Shown one piece after another: positions 35,736 through 44,180 of a stretch of DNA of 64,000 bases. The DNA comes from Acidisoma sp. L85 (GTDB lineage Bacteria; Pseudomonadota; Alphaproteobacteria; Acetobacterales; Acetobacteraceae). The notes under the pieces were generated by a model, which saw only the letters and a program-made list of their open reading frames with translations, made no database searches and was not told where the DNA came from. The stretch is taken from contig NZ_LMUQ01000052.1 of NCBI RefSeq assembly GCF_009765865.1, forward strand, positions 156,864 through 220,863. The letters run 5' to 3'. The translations under genes and the position numbers were made by a program. Numbering within the stretch: the stretch's first letter is position 1; each line of letters opens with the position of its first letter.

Positions 35736-37220
35736 ATGAGTGCGAAGGCTGCATCTGATCACCATTTCCAGCACTACACCAACGTCGATCACGATTATCG
35801 CAATTTTGTGGGCGGCAAGTTCGTGCGAACCGGCTCCAGTTTGATCGATGTCAAGAATCCTGCGACCGGCGCTTTGATCGGGCGGATACCAGACAGCAGC
35901 GCCACCGATGTCGATGCAGCGGTCAAGGCTGCTCGCAAGGCCCAAGACGGTTGGGAAAAGACCCCCGCAGTCCGGCGTGCGGGATATTTGCGCACCATCG
36001 CGGCGAAGCTGCGTGAACGCAGACTCGAGCTCGCCGACCTCATTCTCCGCGAGCAAGGCAAGATACGGAGCCTCGCGCAAATCGAGGTGGATTTTACGGC
36101 CGACTATATCGATTACATGGCCGAATGGGCGCGCCGGCTTGAGGGCGAGGTTCTGACAAGTGACCGGCCGAACGAGACCATATTGCTGTTACGCAAGCCC
36201 ATAGGCGTTGTCGCCGGTATCCTGCCGTGGAACTTCCCATTCTTCTTAATCGCCCGCAAGATGGCGCCAGCCTTGGTGACGGGCAATACCATCGTCATCA
36301 AGCCAAGTGAGGAAACGCCGCTCAACGCGTTCGCTTTCGCCGAAATTGTGGCCGAGACCGATCTTCCCGCTGGCGTATTCAACGTCGTCGGTGGACGGGG
36401 CGCGACCTGCGGGGAGGCCCTGGTCAGCCATCCGGGCGTCGATCTCATCACATTTACCGGCAGCGTTAAAACGGGCTCGCACATCATGCAGCTTGCCGGC
36501 AAGAACCTGACCCGCGTCAACCTGGAACTGGGCGGCAAAGCGCCCGCGATTGTCCTCGCCGACGCTGATCTGGATCTCGCCGCCAAGGCCATCTACGACT
36601 CCCGCGTCATCAATACCGGCCAGGTCTGCAACTGCACGGAGCGTGTTTACGTCGAGCATGCCGTGCACGACGCGCTGGTGGAGAAGCTCAAAACCCTCTT
36701 CGAAGCGACCCGGTATGGAGATCCTTCGGCCGAGGACGATCTTCATATGGGGCCTTTGGTCAACCAAACCGGCCTGGACAAGGTCAGCGCTGCGGTCGAG
36801 CAGGCCAGGAAAGACGGGGCAACCATCGTCTGCGGTGGTAAAATAGCGGATCGGCCGAGCGGGTATCACTACGAACCGACCATCATCACGGGTGGCCGAG
36901 CAGATATGGGGATAATGCGCGACGAGATCTTCGGCCCGGTCCTGCCGATTCAGGCAATCGGTAGCCTGGACGAGGCGATAACACTCGCCAACAACTCGGA
37001 ATACGGACTGACCTCGGCGATCTTCACGAACAATATCAATGCGGCCCTCAAAGCCAGTCGTGAGCTCAAATTTGGCGAGACCTACGTCAATCGGGAGAGC
37101 TTCGAAGCCATGCAAGGCTTCCACGCCGGGCGCCGGCGTTCCGGCATAGGTGGCGCGGACGGCAAGCATGGGCTCTACGAGTTCACGGAGACGCATGTGG
37201 TCTATATTCAAGGCCAGTAG
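35736..37220 (+). CDS. NAD-dependent aldehyde dehydrogenase (AldA-like)
   Basis: The ATG at 35736 gives 494 residues; a longer in-frame start at 35652 would add an unlike N-terminus. Catalytic residues are Asn166 in ILPWNFPFF, Glu264 in VNLELGGKAP and the nucleophile Cys298 in NTGQVCNCTERV. The sequence is closest in style to lactaldehyde/glycolaldehyde dehydrogenases of the AldA type, such as the AGILPWNFPFFLIARK segment. These oxidise small hydroxyaldehydes formed during deoxy-sugar or glycol breakdown. It lies between the AcoR-like regulator and a CUT2 importer, suggesting a sugar or polyol pathway ending in an aldehyde. A second Cys (C300) sits next to the catalytic one. Confidence 0.92.
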   Translation: MSAKAASDHHFQHYTNVDHDYRNFVGGKFVRTGSSLIDVKNPATGALIGRIPDSSATDVDAAVKAARKAQDGWEKTPAVRRAGYLRTIAAKLRERRLELADLILREQGKIRSLAQIEVDFTADYIDYMAEWARRLEGEVLTSDRPNETILLLRKPIGVVAGILPWNFPFFLIARKMAPALVTGNTIVIKPSEETPLNAFAFAEIVAETDLPAGVFNVVGGRGATCGEALVSHPGVDLITFTGSVKTGSHIMQLAGKNLTRVNLELGGKAPAIVLADADLDLAAKAIYDSRVINTGQVCNCTERVYVEHAVHDALVEKLKTLFEATRYGDPSAEDDLHMGPLVNQTGLDKVSAAVEQARKDGATIVCGGKIADRPSGYHYEPTIITGGRADMGIMRDEIFGPVLPIQAIGSLDEAITLANNSEYGLTSAIFTNNINAALKASRELKFGETYVNRESFEAMQGFHAGRRRSGIGGADGKHGLYEFTETHVVYIQGQ

Positions 37221-37315
37221 AGAGGCTTACGAAGGGAAGAGCACGAGCCGGCATCGAAAGTCGAGCCGCCGGTGGACTGGGCATCGCCAAACAAGAGTTA
37301 AAGAGGAAACGAAAC

Positions 37316-38380
37316 ATGTCTCGACTGTCTACTATCAAAGCGGCTATAGCCGCGGCGGCGGTATTGGGCTTTTCTTCCGCAGCGATGGCTGCGGACAAGC
37401 CGACCATCGGCGTCGTCGTGCCGACCCTCGATGCGCAGTTCTGGAACAAGGATATAAGCTTCCTGAAGACGGGGGCCGCGCAGCTCGGCGTGAACCTGAT
37501 AGTTCTGAACGCCGACAACAAGCCCGACCAGATGATCCAGTCGATCCAGGATCTCGTTGCCCGGAAGGTCGACGGCATCATCTCCGTGGGCTATTGGTCG
37601 ACAGGCGCTCCCACCATTCTCTTCGCCAAGCGCAAGGGCATTCCGGTCATCCTGACGGATAGCTATCCGAAGTTCTCGCCCCAGACCGGCAAATACACGA
37701 ATTACATCGCCTTCGTCGGACCGAGCGATTTCGACGCCGGCTATCGGATGGGCAAGGCGCTTCTCGCTGAAGTGAAGCCCGGCGCGGACGGCAAAAAGGT
37801 GATCGGCATCGTCAACGGAACGGCCGGCACTTCGGTCGCCATCGATCGCCGCAAAGGCCTCGCCCAGGCGATCACCGAAGACGGCAACGTCAAGATCGCC
37901 GGCGAAGTCGACGGCAACTTTGTGCGCGACCAATCTCAGTCCGCCTTTGAGGCGCTGTATGAAGGGCATCCTGAAATCACTGGCGTCTGGGCGGGCAATG
38001 ACGCCGAGGCTATGGGCGTCATCGCGGCGCTGAAGAGTAAGGGCAAGGTTCCCGGCAAGGATGTTCTGATTTCCGCCATGGACCTCAACCCCGAGAATGT
38101 GGACGAGGTAAAGAGCGGCGAGCAGCTCTATGATATCGGCGGCCACTGGGTACAGGGCGGCATCGCGCTGGTCGTCATGTATGACTACCTGCACGGCCAC
38201 AAGATCGCCGCGGACGACGCCACCATCAAGCTCAAGCTGCTGCCGATGACGAAGGCGCAGGTCGACCAGTATGTGAAGGACTATCCGGGCGGACAGCCTG
38301 CTTATGACTTCAAGGCCCATTCCAAGACCTACACCGCGAATGCGCCTTCCCCTGCCTATGAGTTGCACTACTCCAACTAA
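37316..38380 (+). CDS. CUT2 sugar-type ABC substrate-binding protein
   Basis: The ATG at 37316 follows AGAGGAAACGAAAC and gives 354 residues. The Sec signal is IKAAIAAAAVLGFSSAAMA with cleavage before ADKP. The mature protein is a class B periplasmic binding protein: IGVVVPTLDAQFWNKDISFL, QSIQDLVARKVDGII and GVWAGNDAEAMGVIAALKSK. It belongs to the ribose/rhizopine/inositol-binding group, and the ligand within that group is not clear. A large hairpin follows its stop before the ATPase gene, which may raise its mRNA level relative to the membrane components. Confidence 0.93.
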   Translation: MSRLSTIKAAIAAAAVLGFSSAAMAADKPTIGVVVPTLDAQFWNKDISFLKTGAAQLGVNLIVLNADNKPDQMIQSIQDLVARKVDGIISVGYWSTGAPTILFAKRKGIPVILTDSYPKFSPQTGKYTNYIAFVGPSDFDAGYRMGKALLAEVKPGADGKKVIGIVNGTAGTSVAIDRRKGLAQAITEDGNVKIAGEVDGNFVRDQSQSAFEALYEGHPEITGVWAGNDAEAMGVIAALKSKGKVPGKDVLISAMDLNPENVDEVKSGEQLYDIGGHWVQGGIALVVMYDYLHGHKIAADDATIKLKLLPMTKAQVDQYVKDYPGGQPAYDFKAHSKTYTANAPSPAYELHYSN

Positions 38381-38393
38381 GACTCCGACACGC

Positions 38394-38441
38394 CCGGTTA
38401 TTCGCCAGGCCCGCCGCATGCGGCGTGGTCTGGCGAACCGG
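38394..38441 (+). repeat. Intercistronic hairpin after binding-protein gene
   Basis: Nested inverted repeats are visible: CCGG with CCGG at the base, TTCGCCAG (38401-38408) with CTGGCGAA (38430-38437), and an internal palindrome CGCCGCATGCGGCG (38412-38425). No T-run follows. Hairpins between a binding-protein gene and the rest of an importer operon commonly stabilise the upstream mRNA and raise binding-protein yield. That role is inferred. A comparable structure occurs at 60498-60559. Confidence 0.7.
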
Positions 38442-38464
38442 CTATTTCAGGCACGATCCGATTC

Positions 38465-39952
38465 ATGACGCTGGTTGCCGCGCATCTCTACAAGCAGTTC
38501 GGACCGACGCGAGCAGCCAGCGACGTGTCGATCACGCTGCGGACGGGAACGGTTCACGCCATCGTCGGTGAGAACGGTGCCGGCAAGTCCACCACGCTTC
38601 GCATGCTGGGCGGCGCCACACGCCCCGACAGCGGAGAGATGACGCTGCGCGACGCACCTTATGCTCCGCAGTCCATCGTCGATGCGACATTGCGCGGCGT
38701 GGCGCTGGTGCATCAGGAAATCACCATCAACCGCTCGCTGAACATCGCCGAGAATATCTTCATCGGCAACCTGCGGAGCTACGCACGACCGCTTGGGATC
38801 ATGAAGCGGAAGCAGATGGCGACGGTGGCGCAGGCGGCCCTCGATCGCATCGGCGTCGATATTTCCGTCTCCACCAGCATCGACCGCCTCAATCTCGGTG
38901 AGTTGAAGTGCATTGAGATTGCCCGGGCGATCTCCTCCAATCCGAACACCCTCCTGCTCGATGAATCGACGGCCTATCTCGATCATCGGGAAGTGGATGC
39001 CGTGCTCCGTGTCATGCGAGAGCTGAAGTCTCAGGGCATGACGATTGGCTTCGTCTCGCATCATCTTAGCGAAGTGCTGGCCGCCGCCGATGATCTAACG
39101 ATTCTCAAGGACGGACAATTCGTCGGCTCCTTTCGCGCGACGGAGGTCGAGGAGGGCGAGATCCATCGCCTCATGGTCGGACGCGATCTTACGCACGGCA
39201 CCTATCCGCCACGGGCATCGCCGCCCGCTCTATCCGCTCCGGCGATTCTGCGCGCGGAGAAGGTCGCAGTCGGCCGGGAGCTGAACGAGATCACCATCGA
39301 GGTACGGCGCGGCGAGATCCTCGGCCTCGCCGGTCTGAAGGGTGCCGGGGCGGAGGCGCTGTTCGCCGGCATCGTCGGTGACGAGCCTCTGCGCCACGGA
39401 TTTATGCAGCTGGCGGGCAAGAATTATCATCCGAGCAACCCGCGCGCCGCCTGGAAGCATGGGATCGCCCATCTTCCGGGCGATCGCGGCAATGAAGGGC
39501 TGATCGCGGGATTCAGCGTGCTCGACAATCTGGTCATGGCGCGGCCGCCGAGGCGAGGGCCATTTTTCGACAGGTCGCGCGCCCGCGCGATGTCCAAGGA
39601 GCTCATCAAGCTCATCGGCATCCGGACCTCGGGCGCGGATGCGCCCTGCCGCTCCCTCTCGGGCGGGAATATGCAGAAGGTCGTGCTGGGCAAATGCCTC
39701 GCGGTGGGTCCGGAGCTGCTCCTCCTCAACAATCCGACGCGCGGTGTGGATGTGGGTGCACGCGTTGAGATCTATGGGCTCATCCGCCAGAAGGCGGCCG
39801 AGGGCCTTGCCATCATCCTGTCGTCGGAGGATATGCCGGAACTCATCGGCATGTCGGACCGTCTCGTTGTTCTCCGCCAGGGTGTGATTGCTCGTGAATT
39901 TCCCTCGGCAGAAGGCGTCCAAGAGCATGACGTCGTCCAGTATATGACCTGA
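38465..39952 (+). CDS. CUT2 ABC importer ATPase with degenerate second NBD
   Basis: The ATG at 38465 gives 495 residues with two ABC modules. The first is intact: Walker A GENGAGKSTTLRM, signature LNLGELKCIEIARAI and Walker B LLLDESTAYLD with the catalytic Glu kept. The second is altered. Its Walker A is GLKGAGAEALF, without the usual Lys-Ser/Thr, and its Walker B is LLLNNPTRGVDVG, with Asn-Asn replacing the usual Asp-Glu. The signature LSGGNMQKVVLGKCL is intact. RbsA-type proteins often have a weak second Walker A, but loss of the Walker B Asp-Glu is uncommon. The first site probably does the hydrolysis. It pairs with the single permease encoded next. Confidence 0.9.
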   Translation: MTLVAAHLYKQFGPTRAASDVSITLRTGTVHAIVGENGAGKSTTLRMLGGATRPDSGEMTLRDAPYAPQSIVDATLRGVALVHQEITINRSLNIAENIFIGNLRSYARPLGIMKRKQMATVAQAALDRIGVDISVSTSIDRLNLGELKCIEIARAISSNPNTLLLDESTAYLDHREVDAVLRVMRELKSQGMTIGFVSHHLSEVLAAADDLTILKDGQFVGSFRATEVEEGEIHRLMVGRDLTHGTYPPRASPPALSAPAILRAEKVAVGRELNEITIEVRRGEILGLAGLKGAGAEALFAGIVGDEPLRHGFMQLAGKNYHPSNPRAAWKHGIAHLPGDRGNEGLIAGFSVLDNLVMARPPRRGPFFDRSRARAMSKELIKLIGIRTSGADAPCRSLSGGNMQKVVLGKCLAVGPELLLLNNPTRGVDVGARVEIYGLIRQKAAEGLAIILSSEDMPELIGMSDRLVVLRQGVIAREFPSAEGVQEHDVVQYMT

Positions 39953-39961
39953 GGCAGGGTG

Positions 39962-40960
39962 ATGAACGAAGTAAGCGGTGTGAACGCCGGAGACGATACC
40001 GTCATTCCAGTTGGCGGCTGGAAAGTTCCGCGGATCGACCTGCTGCGGCGTGGGTTCCCGCTGATCTTCCTCGTTATCCTGATCACCGTCTTCACCATCA
40101 TGTCGCCGCGCTTTCTGTCGCTGGACAACCTCTCGACGGTGCTCGAACAAGGTACTGTGCTGCTCGTCGCGGCGCTGGGGATGACCTTCATCATCATGGC
40201 CGGGTCGATCGATATCTCGGTTGGCGCGATCGTGGCAGTCTCGGCGCTGGTGGCGGCCCTGACCGCGGATACGCTCGGTGCCTGGGCGATCATCCCCGCC
40301 ATCGCGGCCGGGGCGCTATGCGGCTGCATCAACGGCCTGCTTTTGGCGGTGGGCAAGGTGCCGTCCTTCATCGCGACGATGGGCACCATGGTCGTCTACC
40401 GCGGTCTCGTGCTGTATTTCACCCGCGGCGCACCGGTTTCGATCGATGACGATAGCTTCCTCGGAACCTATTCGGACTATTCCTGGGGCATCCCGCATTC
40501 CGTGATGATCGGTCTCGCTTTGGCGCTCCTGGCCTGGGGCATCATCAACTACACCGTCTTCGGTCGCGAGGTTCGGGCGATCGGCGGCGGCGAGCGTGTC
40601 TCGATCCTCACCGGCATTTCTGTCACTCGCGTCAAAATCTTGATGTTCGTATTGTTGGGAGCGCTGAGCGGTATGGCCGGGCTGCTGCAAGGCGCGCGCA
40701 CCATGGCGGCGACATCGCAGCTTGGCCTGGGCCTTGAACTCGACGTCATCGCGGCGGTCGTGGTCGGAGGCACGCCTTTGACTGGCGGTTTGGGCAGCAT
40801 CGTCAACACTATGTTGGGTGTGCTGATCATCACCTTGCTGTCGAGTGGCATGAACATGGCAGGCGTCGATCCTTACCTCCAGAATATCATCAAGGGCGCT
40901 GTGCTGATCTGCGCGGTCTTCGTGACGATCGACCGCAAGAAGATAGGAATCATCAAGTAA
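39962..40960 (+). CDS. CUT2 ABC importer permease
   Basis: The start is the ATG at 39962; a GTG directly before it is possible. The protein has 332 residues and about eight to ten hydrophobic segments. LGMTFIIMAGSIDISVGAIV and LDVIAAVVVGGTPLTGGLGS are the two conserved ribose-permease motifs. It is the only permease gene of this system, so a homodimer is expected, unlike the two-permease systems at 18 kb and 61 kb. It lies nine bases after the ATPase stop. A terminator-like hairpin at 40978 marks the end of the operon. Confidence 0.93.
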   Translation: MNEVSGVNAGDDTVIPVGGWKVPRIDLLRRGFPLIFLVILITVFTIMSPRFLSLDNLSTVLEQGTVLLVAALGMTFIIMAGSIDISVGAIVAVSALVAALTADTLGAWAIIPAIAAGALCGCINGLLLAVGKVPSFIATMGTMVVYRGLVLYFTRGAPVSIDDDSFLGTYSDYSWGIPHSVMIGLALALLAWGIINYTVFGREVRAIGGGERVSILTGISVTRVKILMFVLLGALSGMAGLLQGARTMAATSQLGLGLELDVIAAVVVGGTPLTGGLGSIVNTMLGVLIITLLSSGMNMAGVDPYLQNIIKGAVLICAVFVTIDRKKIGIIK

Positions 40961-40977
40961 TGGCGAGCTCGGGTTAT

Positions 40978-41012
40978 GGGCAAGCGCCTCATTCTCTGTT
41001 GCGCGCTTGCCC
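40978..41012 (+). terminator. Terminator-like hairpin after the importer operon
   Basis: GGGCAAGCGC (40978-40987) pairs perfectly with GCGCTTGCCC (41003-41012) around a 15-base loop, 17 bp after the permease stop. The following TCTCCTT is only weakly T-rich, so termination may be inefficient or Rho-assisted. The position at the end of the operon supports the call. Confidence 0.6.
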
Positions 41013-41392
41013 TCTCCTTGGAGTTGCGAGATAGCGGAAGTCACGGCCGAACTGAGCACTGCTGGGCTCGGTCGGTTGGTCGGTCGGTCGGGAACGGCTT
41101 GCCGCCCTGCCACGAGCCGATTCGCCTCGAGCAAAATAGGGGCTGAGGTTTGGGCGAGGCCGAGCTGGGTGCTGAGCGCTATCAGTTTGTGGATGGTCGC
41201 CTTGCGCTCTTAGACACAAGGCTCTGAAGCGAGCTGGCTGCCCAGGCCTGCCGGAGACCATGGAGCGCATTCCGTGCGATCATCACGCGCTGGACGGCGC
41301 GGCATCGCCAGACAACCGAGAAGAAAGATGCGACCATCATGTCGGCTCCCACGGCTTCAGCCGTCCCGAGGTCACTTGTATTGGAGGACCAC
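41013..41392. other. Intergenic region without recognisable gene, 380 bp
   Basis: Open frames on both strands here show no family motif. A short tandem repeat of CGGT/TCGG units lies near 41068-41092. The final 12 bases hold the ribosome binding site TTGGAGGACC of the YceI gene. No promoter was identified. Confidence 0.4.
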
Positions 41393-42010
41393 ATGTGGAA
41401 GCGACTTTTGACTGCCCTGGCGATCGGCGCCGCCATCTACCCGGCTTCCGGAGCGCGCGCCCAGCTGCCCCCAGGTGTATTCGCGGGTGAACCTGACGCA
41501 ACCTTGGCGCCCCCAGGAGATTACGCCCTTGACACCGCTCACACGGCGGTGCTCGCCAAGGTCTCGCACATTGGCTACTCCCTGAGCGTCTTCCGCTTCG
41601 ATCGGGTCGAAGGAACGCTACACTGGGACCCAAGCGGCGCGGCCGACGCCCTTGACGCGGCAGTTGAAACGGCGTCGATCTCCACCCCCGTGCCGGGATT
41701 TTCGGCGCAGCTGGCTGGGCCGGAGTTCCTGAACAGCGAAAGCTTTCCGCAGGCGCGCTTTATCTCGACACGCTTCGCAAAGATCGACCCCACGCACGCG
41801 CGGGTTGAAGGAGAGTTTACCCTGTTCGGGAAAACCGCTCCTCTGACGTTGAACGTTGAACTCATCGGTGCGGGCAAGGGCATTATGGGACATCCTCGGC
41901 TCGGCGCCGAAGCGGTGGGAAGTCTCAAGACGGCCGACTTTGGCCTTCCAGCCGTTCTTGGTCCCACCGTGCAGCTGGTCATCGATGCTGAATTTGCCCG
42001 CACGAATTGA
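41393..42010 (+). CDS. YceI-family periplasmic lipid-binding protein
   Basis: The ATG at 41393 follows GGAGGACC and gives 205 residues. The signal is WKRLLTALAIGAAIYPASGA with cleavage near ARA-QLPPG. The mature protein has YceI motifs: YALDTAHTAVLAKVSHIGYS at the start of the lipocalin-like barrel, FRFDRVEGTLHWDP, and FTLFGKTAPLTLNVEL. The family binds isoprenoid-type lipids such as polyprenols or quinones in the periplasm and is often stress-linked. It stands alone, downstream of a terminator-like hairpin and upstream of a decayed gene, so the context gives no pathway. Confidence 0.9.
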   Translation: MWKRLLTALAIGAAIYPASGARAQLPPGVFAGEPDATLAPPGDYALDTAHTAVLAKVSHIGYSLSVFRFDRVEGTLHWDPSGAADALDAAVETASISTPVPGFSAQLAGPEFLNSESFPQARFISTRFAKIDPTHARVEGEFTLFGKTAPLTLNVELIGAGKGIMGHPRLGAEAVGSLKTADFGLPAVLGPTVQLVIDAEFARTN

Positions 42011-42165
42011 CCCTCCGGACGTGGACGATAATCGAGAGTGGGGAGAGGGAGGGTGAGGTGGCGGCCGTTGCAACCCGGGGCTTCAAAGCGACGGGTCTGA
42101 TCAGCAGGACAGGCGCGCTTCTGACATCTACCGGGTAGATACCATGACGATCTGGACACTATTGA

Positions 42166-42589
42166 CGTTCACCGTGCGGCACGATTGATACTGCTCTTTC
42201 AAGCGGACGTAACTTACTGCAGTTTTCGGATAGCGTTCCGACTGACTTGCTTGATCGTGCAAAAGCGCTCATCGGAGCGTGGCGCGACACCGGGCGTCCA
42301 ATAGTCTTCGCCAATTTTCACTCTCGGTTCTAACCACGAATCGGTCTATGAAAACAATTTTCTCACAGTAAATATCAAGAAGACGGGATTATTTCGCGAG
42401 CCGACGCCCGTAACTGGACTTGATGCGGCCGGGGTAGCGAGCAGTGGCGTGCTGCTATCTAGTATGGGCTGGTCCAGCGATGCCGACTATCACATCCATA
42501 TCCTGCGCGATTGCTGTTATGATCCGGACGCGCAAGCACACGAAGCATTGTTTCGAACCAGTTTTGCAACCCGCGCTCTCATTATCTAG
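42166..42589 (+). pseudogene. Decayed isochorismatase-family (cysteine hydrolase) gene
   Basis: Two in-frame pieces in different frames resemble this family. From about 42166 to 42333 a frame reads LLDRAKALIGAWRDTGRPIV then FANFHSRF and a stop. From about 42335 to 42589 another frame reads GVASSGVLLSSMGWSSDADY followed by HIHILRDCCYDPDAQAHEAL and ends at TAG 42587. The second piece matches the conserved isochorismatase region 'GVATSGVVLSTxRWAADADYxxxVLxDxCxDxDxxxH'. The catalytic Cys position, where ATSG usually follows a Cys or Thr, reads ASSG. The start and the Asp-containing N-terminal motif are missing. The coding frame is broken by at least one frameshift and deletions, so no product is expected. 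The rest of 42011-42946 shows no gene. Confidence 0.7.
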
Positions 42590-42946
42590 CGCGGCATAGC
42601 CGCACGACGTTATCCACGAGGCACTCAGGGTTAGTCCGCAAGTCTTTATGTTTTGCGTAGGCTGCCGAGCGACTGCGTCCATCATTCCTCAAGCTGCGCA
42701 AGGTTTATCGTCTCCGCACGACTTGTCACAATGCCGCTTTTAGGCGGCTTCATTCGAAGGCTCCTGACATTTTATTGACGTCGACTTGACTGACATCGCC
42801 GCGGAGCAAGGGCAAACACACCGCTGAGTTCCGTCGCTTCGTGGATACCTTGTAGCAAGCTTGCGCAGCTTGGACGGTACTTCCTCTCATTGAGTGATGG
42901 TGACCTGAGCCGGGCGTCTGATTTTAGGTGAGAAGAACCAGTTGCC

Positions 42947-44089
42947 ATGGTTGCCGGCAGGACTCAGACTGTGCGCAGCCTCGCGGGCAAGTGTGGCGGA
43001 GGGTTTTGGGGCAGCATGGCGGCTGAGGTGAGCATCGCGGTTCTGCCGCCGGACGTGGACCAGACTTCGCCGGCGGCGCGGCGCGTGATGCGGATCGCCG
43101 GCGAGGCGCTGCCGCCCGAACTGGCCCATCTCGCGACCGGGGCACTCGGCGATGCCCTGGCGAAGGCTGTCAACTACTCTCAGCGGTCCGTGTCGCCGAC
43201 CACCGAGAAAATCTACGCCGACGATTGGAACGCCTTTCGCGACTGGTGCCTCGATCATCGAGCACCCTATCTGCCGGCACCCCCCGCGATCGTCGCCGCC
43301 TATCTCGCGGGACGCGCGGCGACACTCGGGCGCAGCGGATTGCGCCTGGTGCTCGCCGCCATCGCCTTCCATCACCGCCGCGCCGGCCATCTCTGGTCGT
43401 CCGGCGATCCCGTCATCGCGACCGTCATGCGCGGCATCCTGCGCGAGCAGAAGCGCCCCGTGCGGCCGGCCGCCGCCATCACCTCGACGGAAATCCGCCT
43501 GCTGCTGAGCGGCTGCGGCGACGATCCTGGAGGGGCCGCCGGACTGCCGGGCCTGCGCGATCGGGCACTGCTGCTGACCTGCTTCGCCGGCGGTCTGCGG
43601 CGCTCGGAACTCGTGGGGCTCGACCGCGAGGATGTCCGCTTCACGCCGGAGGGGCTGGTGCTGCGCATCCGCCATTCCAAAGGCGACCAGGAAGGCGAGG
43701 GGGCCGATGTCGGGATCGCCCGTGGCAGCCGGCCGCATACCTGTCCGGTGCGGGCCATGGAGATCTGGCTGCGCCGTGCCGGCATCACCTATGGCGCGAT
43801 CTTCCCGCGGCTGACCGCGGCGGGCACCAATGAAGGGCGGTTGACCGGCAATGGCGTGTGGAAGATCCTCCGCCGTCTGGCGGCGCAAGTCGAAATGGTG
43901 GTCGATGACGGCGAGCGCCTCTCGCCGCATGGCATGCGCGCCGGCTTCATTACCGAGGCCTATCTGAACGGCGCGCTCGACGAGCAGGTGATGGCGCATG
44001 CCCGGCAAAAGGACGTCAACACGACGCGCCGCTACCGCAAACGCGCGAAAACCGTCGCCGCCAGCCCCACCAAGCTGCTGGACCTCTGA
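42947..44089 (+). CDS. Tyrosine recombinase / phage-type integrase
   Basis: The longest form from the ATG at 42947 has 380 residues; a start at 43016 (MAAEVS) is also plausible. Residues ~75-165 form the SAM-like core-binding domain (SVSPTTEKIYADDWNAFRDW). The catalytic domain shows Arg218 in CFAGGLRRSELVGL, Lys245 in RHSKGDQ, His328 and Arg331 in LSPHGMRAGF, His351 in MAHARQKD and the nucleophile Tyr363 in NTTRRYRK. All expected active-site residues are present, so it should be active. No excisionase, phage genes or flanking att repeats are visible. It lies beside a decayed gene and begins a gene-poor accessory region, which fits a mobile-element remnant. Confidence 0.92.
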   Translation: MVAGRTQTVRSLAGKCGGGFWGSMAAEVSIAVLPPDVDQTSPAARRVMRIAGEALPPELAHLATGALGDALAKAVNYSQRSVSPTTEKIYADDWNAFRDWCLDHRAPYLPAPPAIVAAYLAGRAATLGRSGLRLVLAAIAFHHRRAGHLWSSGDPVIATVMRGILREQKRPVRPAAAITSTEIRLLLSGCGDDPGGAAGLPGLRDRALLLTCFAGGLRRSELVGLDREDVRFTPEGLVLRIRHSKGDQEGEGADVGIARGSRPHTCPVRAMEIWLRRAGITYGAIFPRLTAAGTNEGRLTGNGVWKILRRLAAQVEMVVDDGERLSPHGMRAGFITEAYLNGALDEQVMAHARQKDVNTTRRYRKRAKTVAASPTKLLDL

Positions 44090-44180
44090 GCATGGCCGGA
44101 CCGACCGCTTCGGGCGCCGGTGGCCGCCGCGTGATTGCAGTGGTGTCGGGCGGCTCCATTACATTGGTAGGTTCCGCCTC

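Noticed and set aside
41068-41092. Short tandem CGGT/TCGG repeat
   Set aside because: Only about five imperfect 4-base units, without partner features; likely replication slippage in GC-rich DNA.
42947-44089. Attachment sites or a complete prophage/integrative element around the recombinase
   Set aside because: No tRNA gene, direct repeats, phage structural or conjugation genes were visible nearby.
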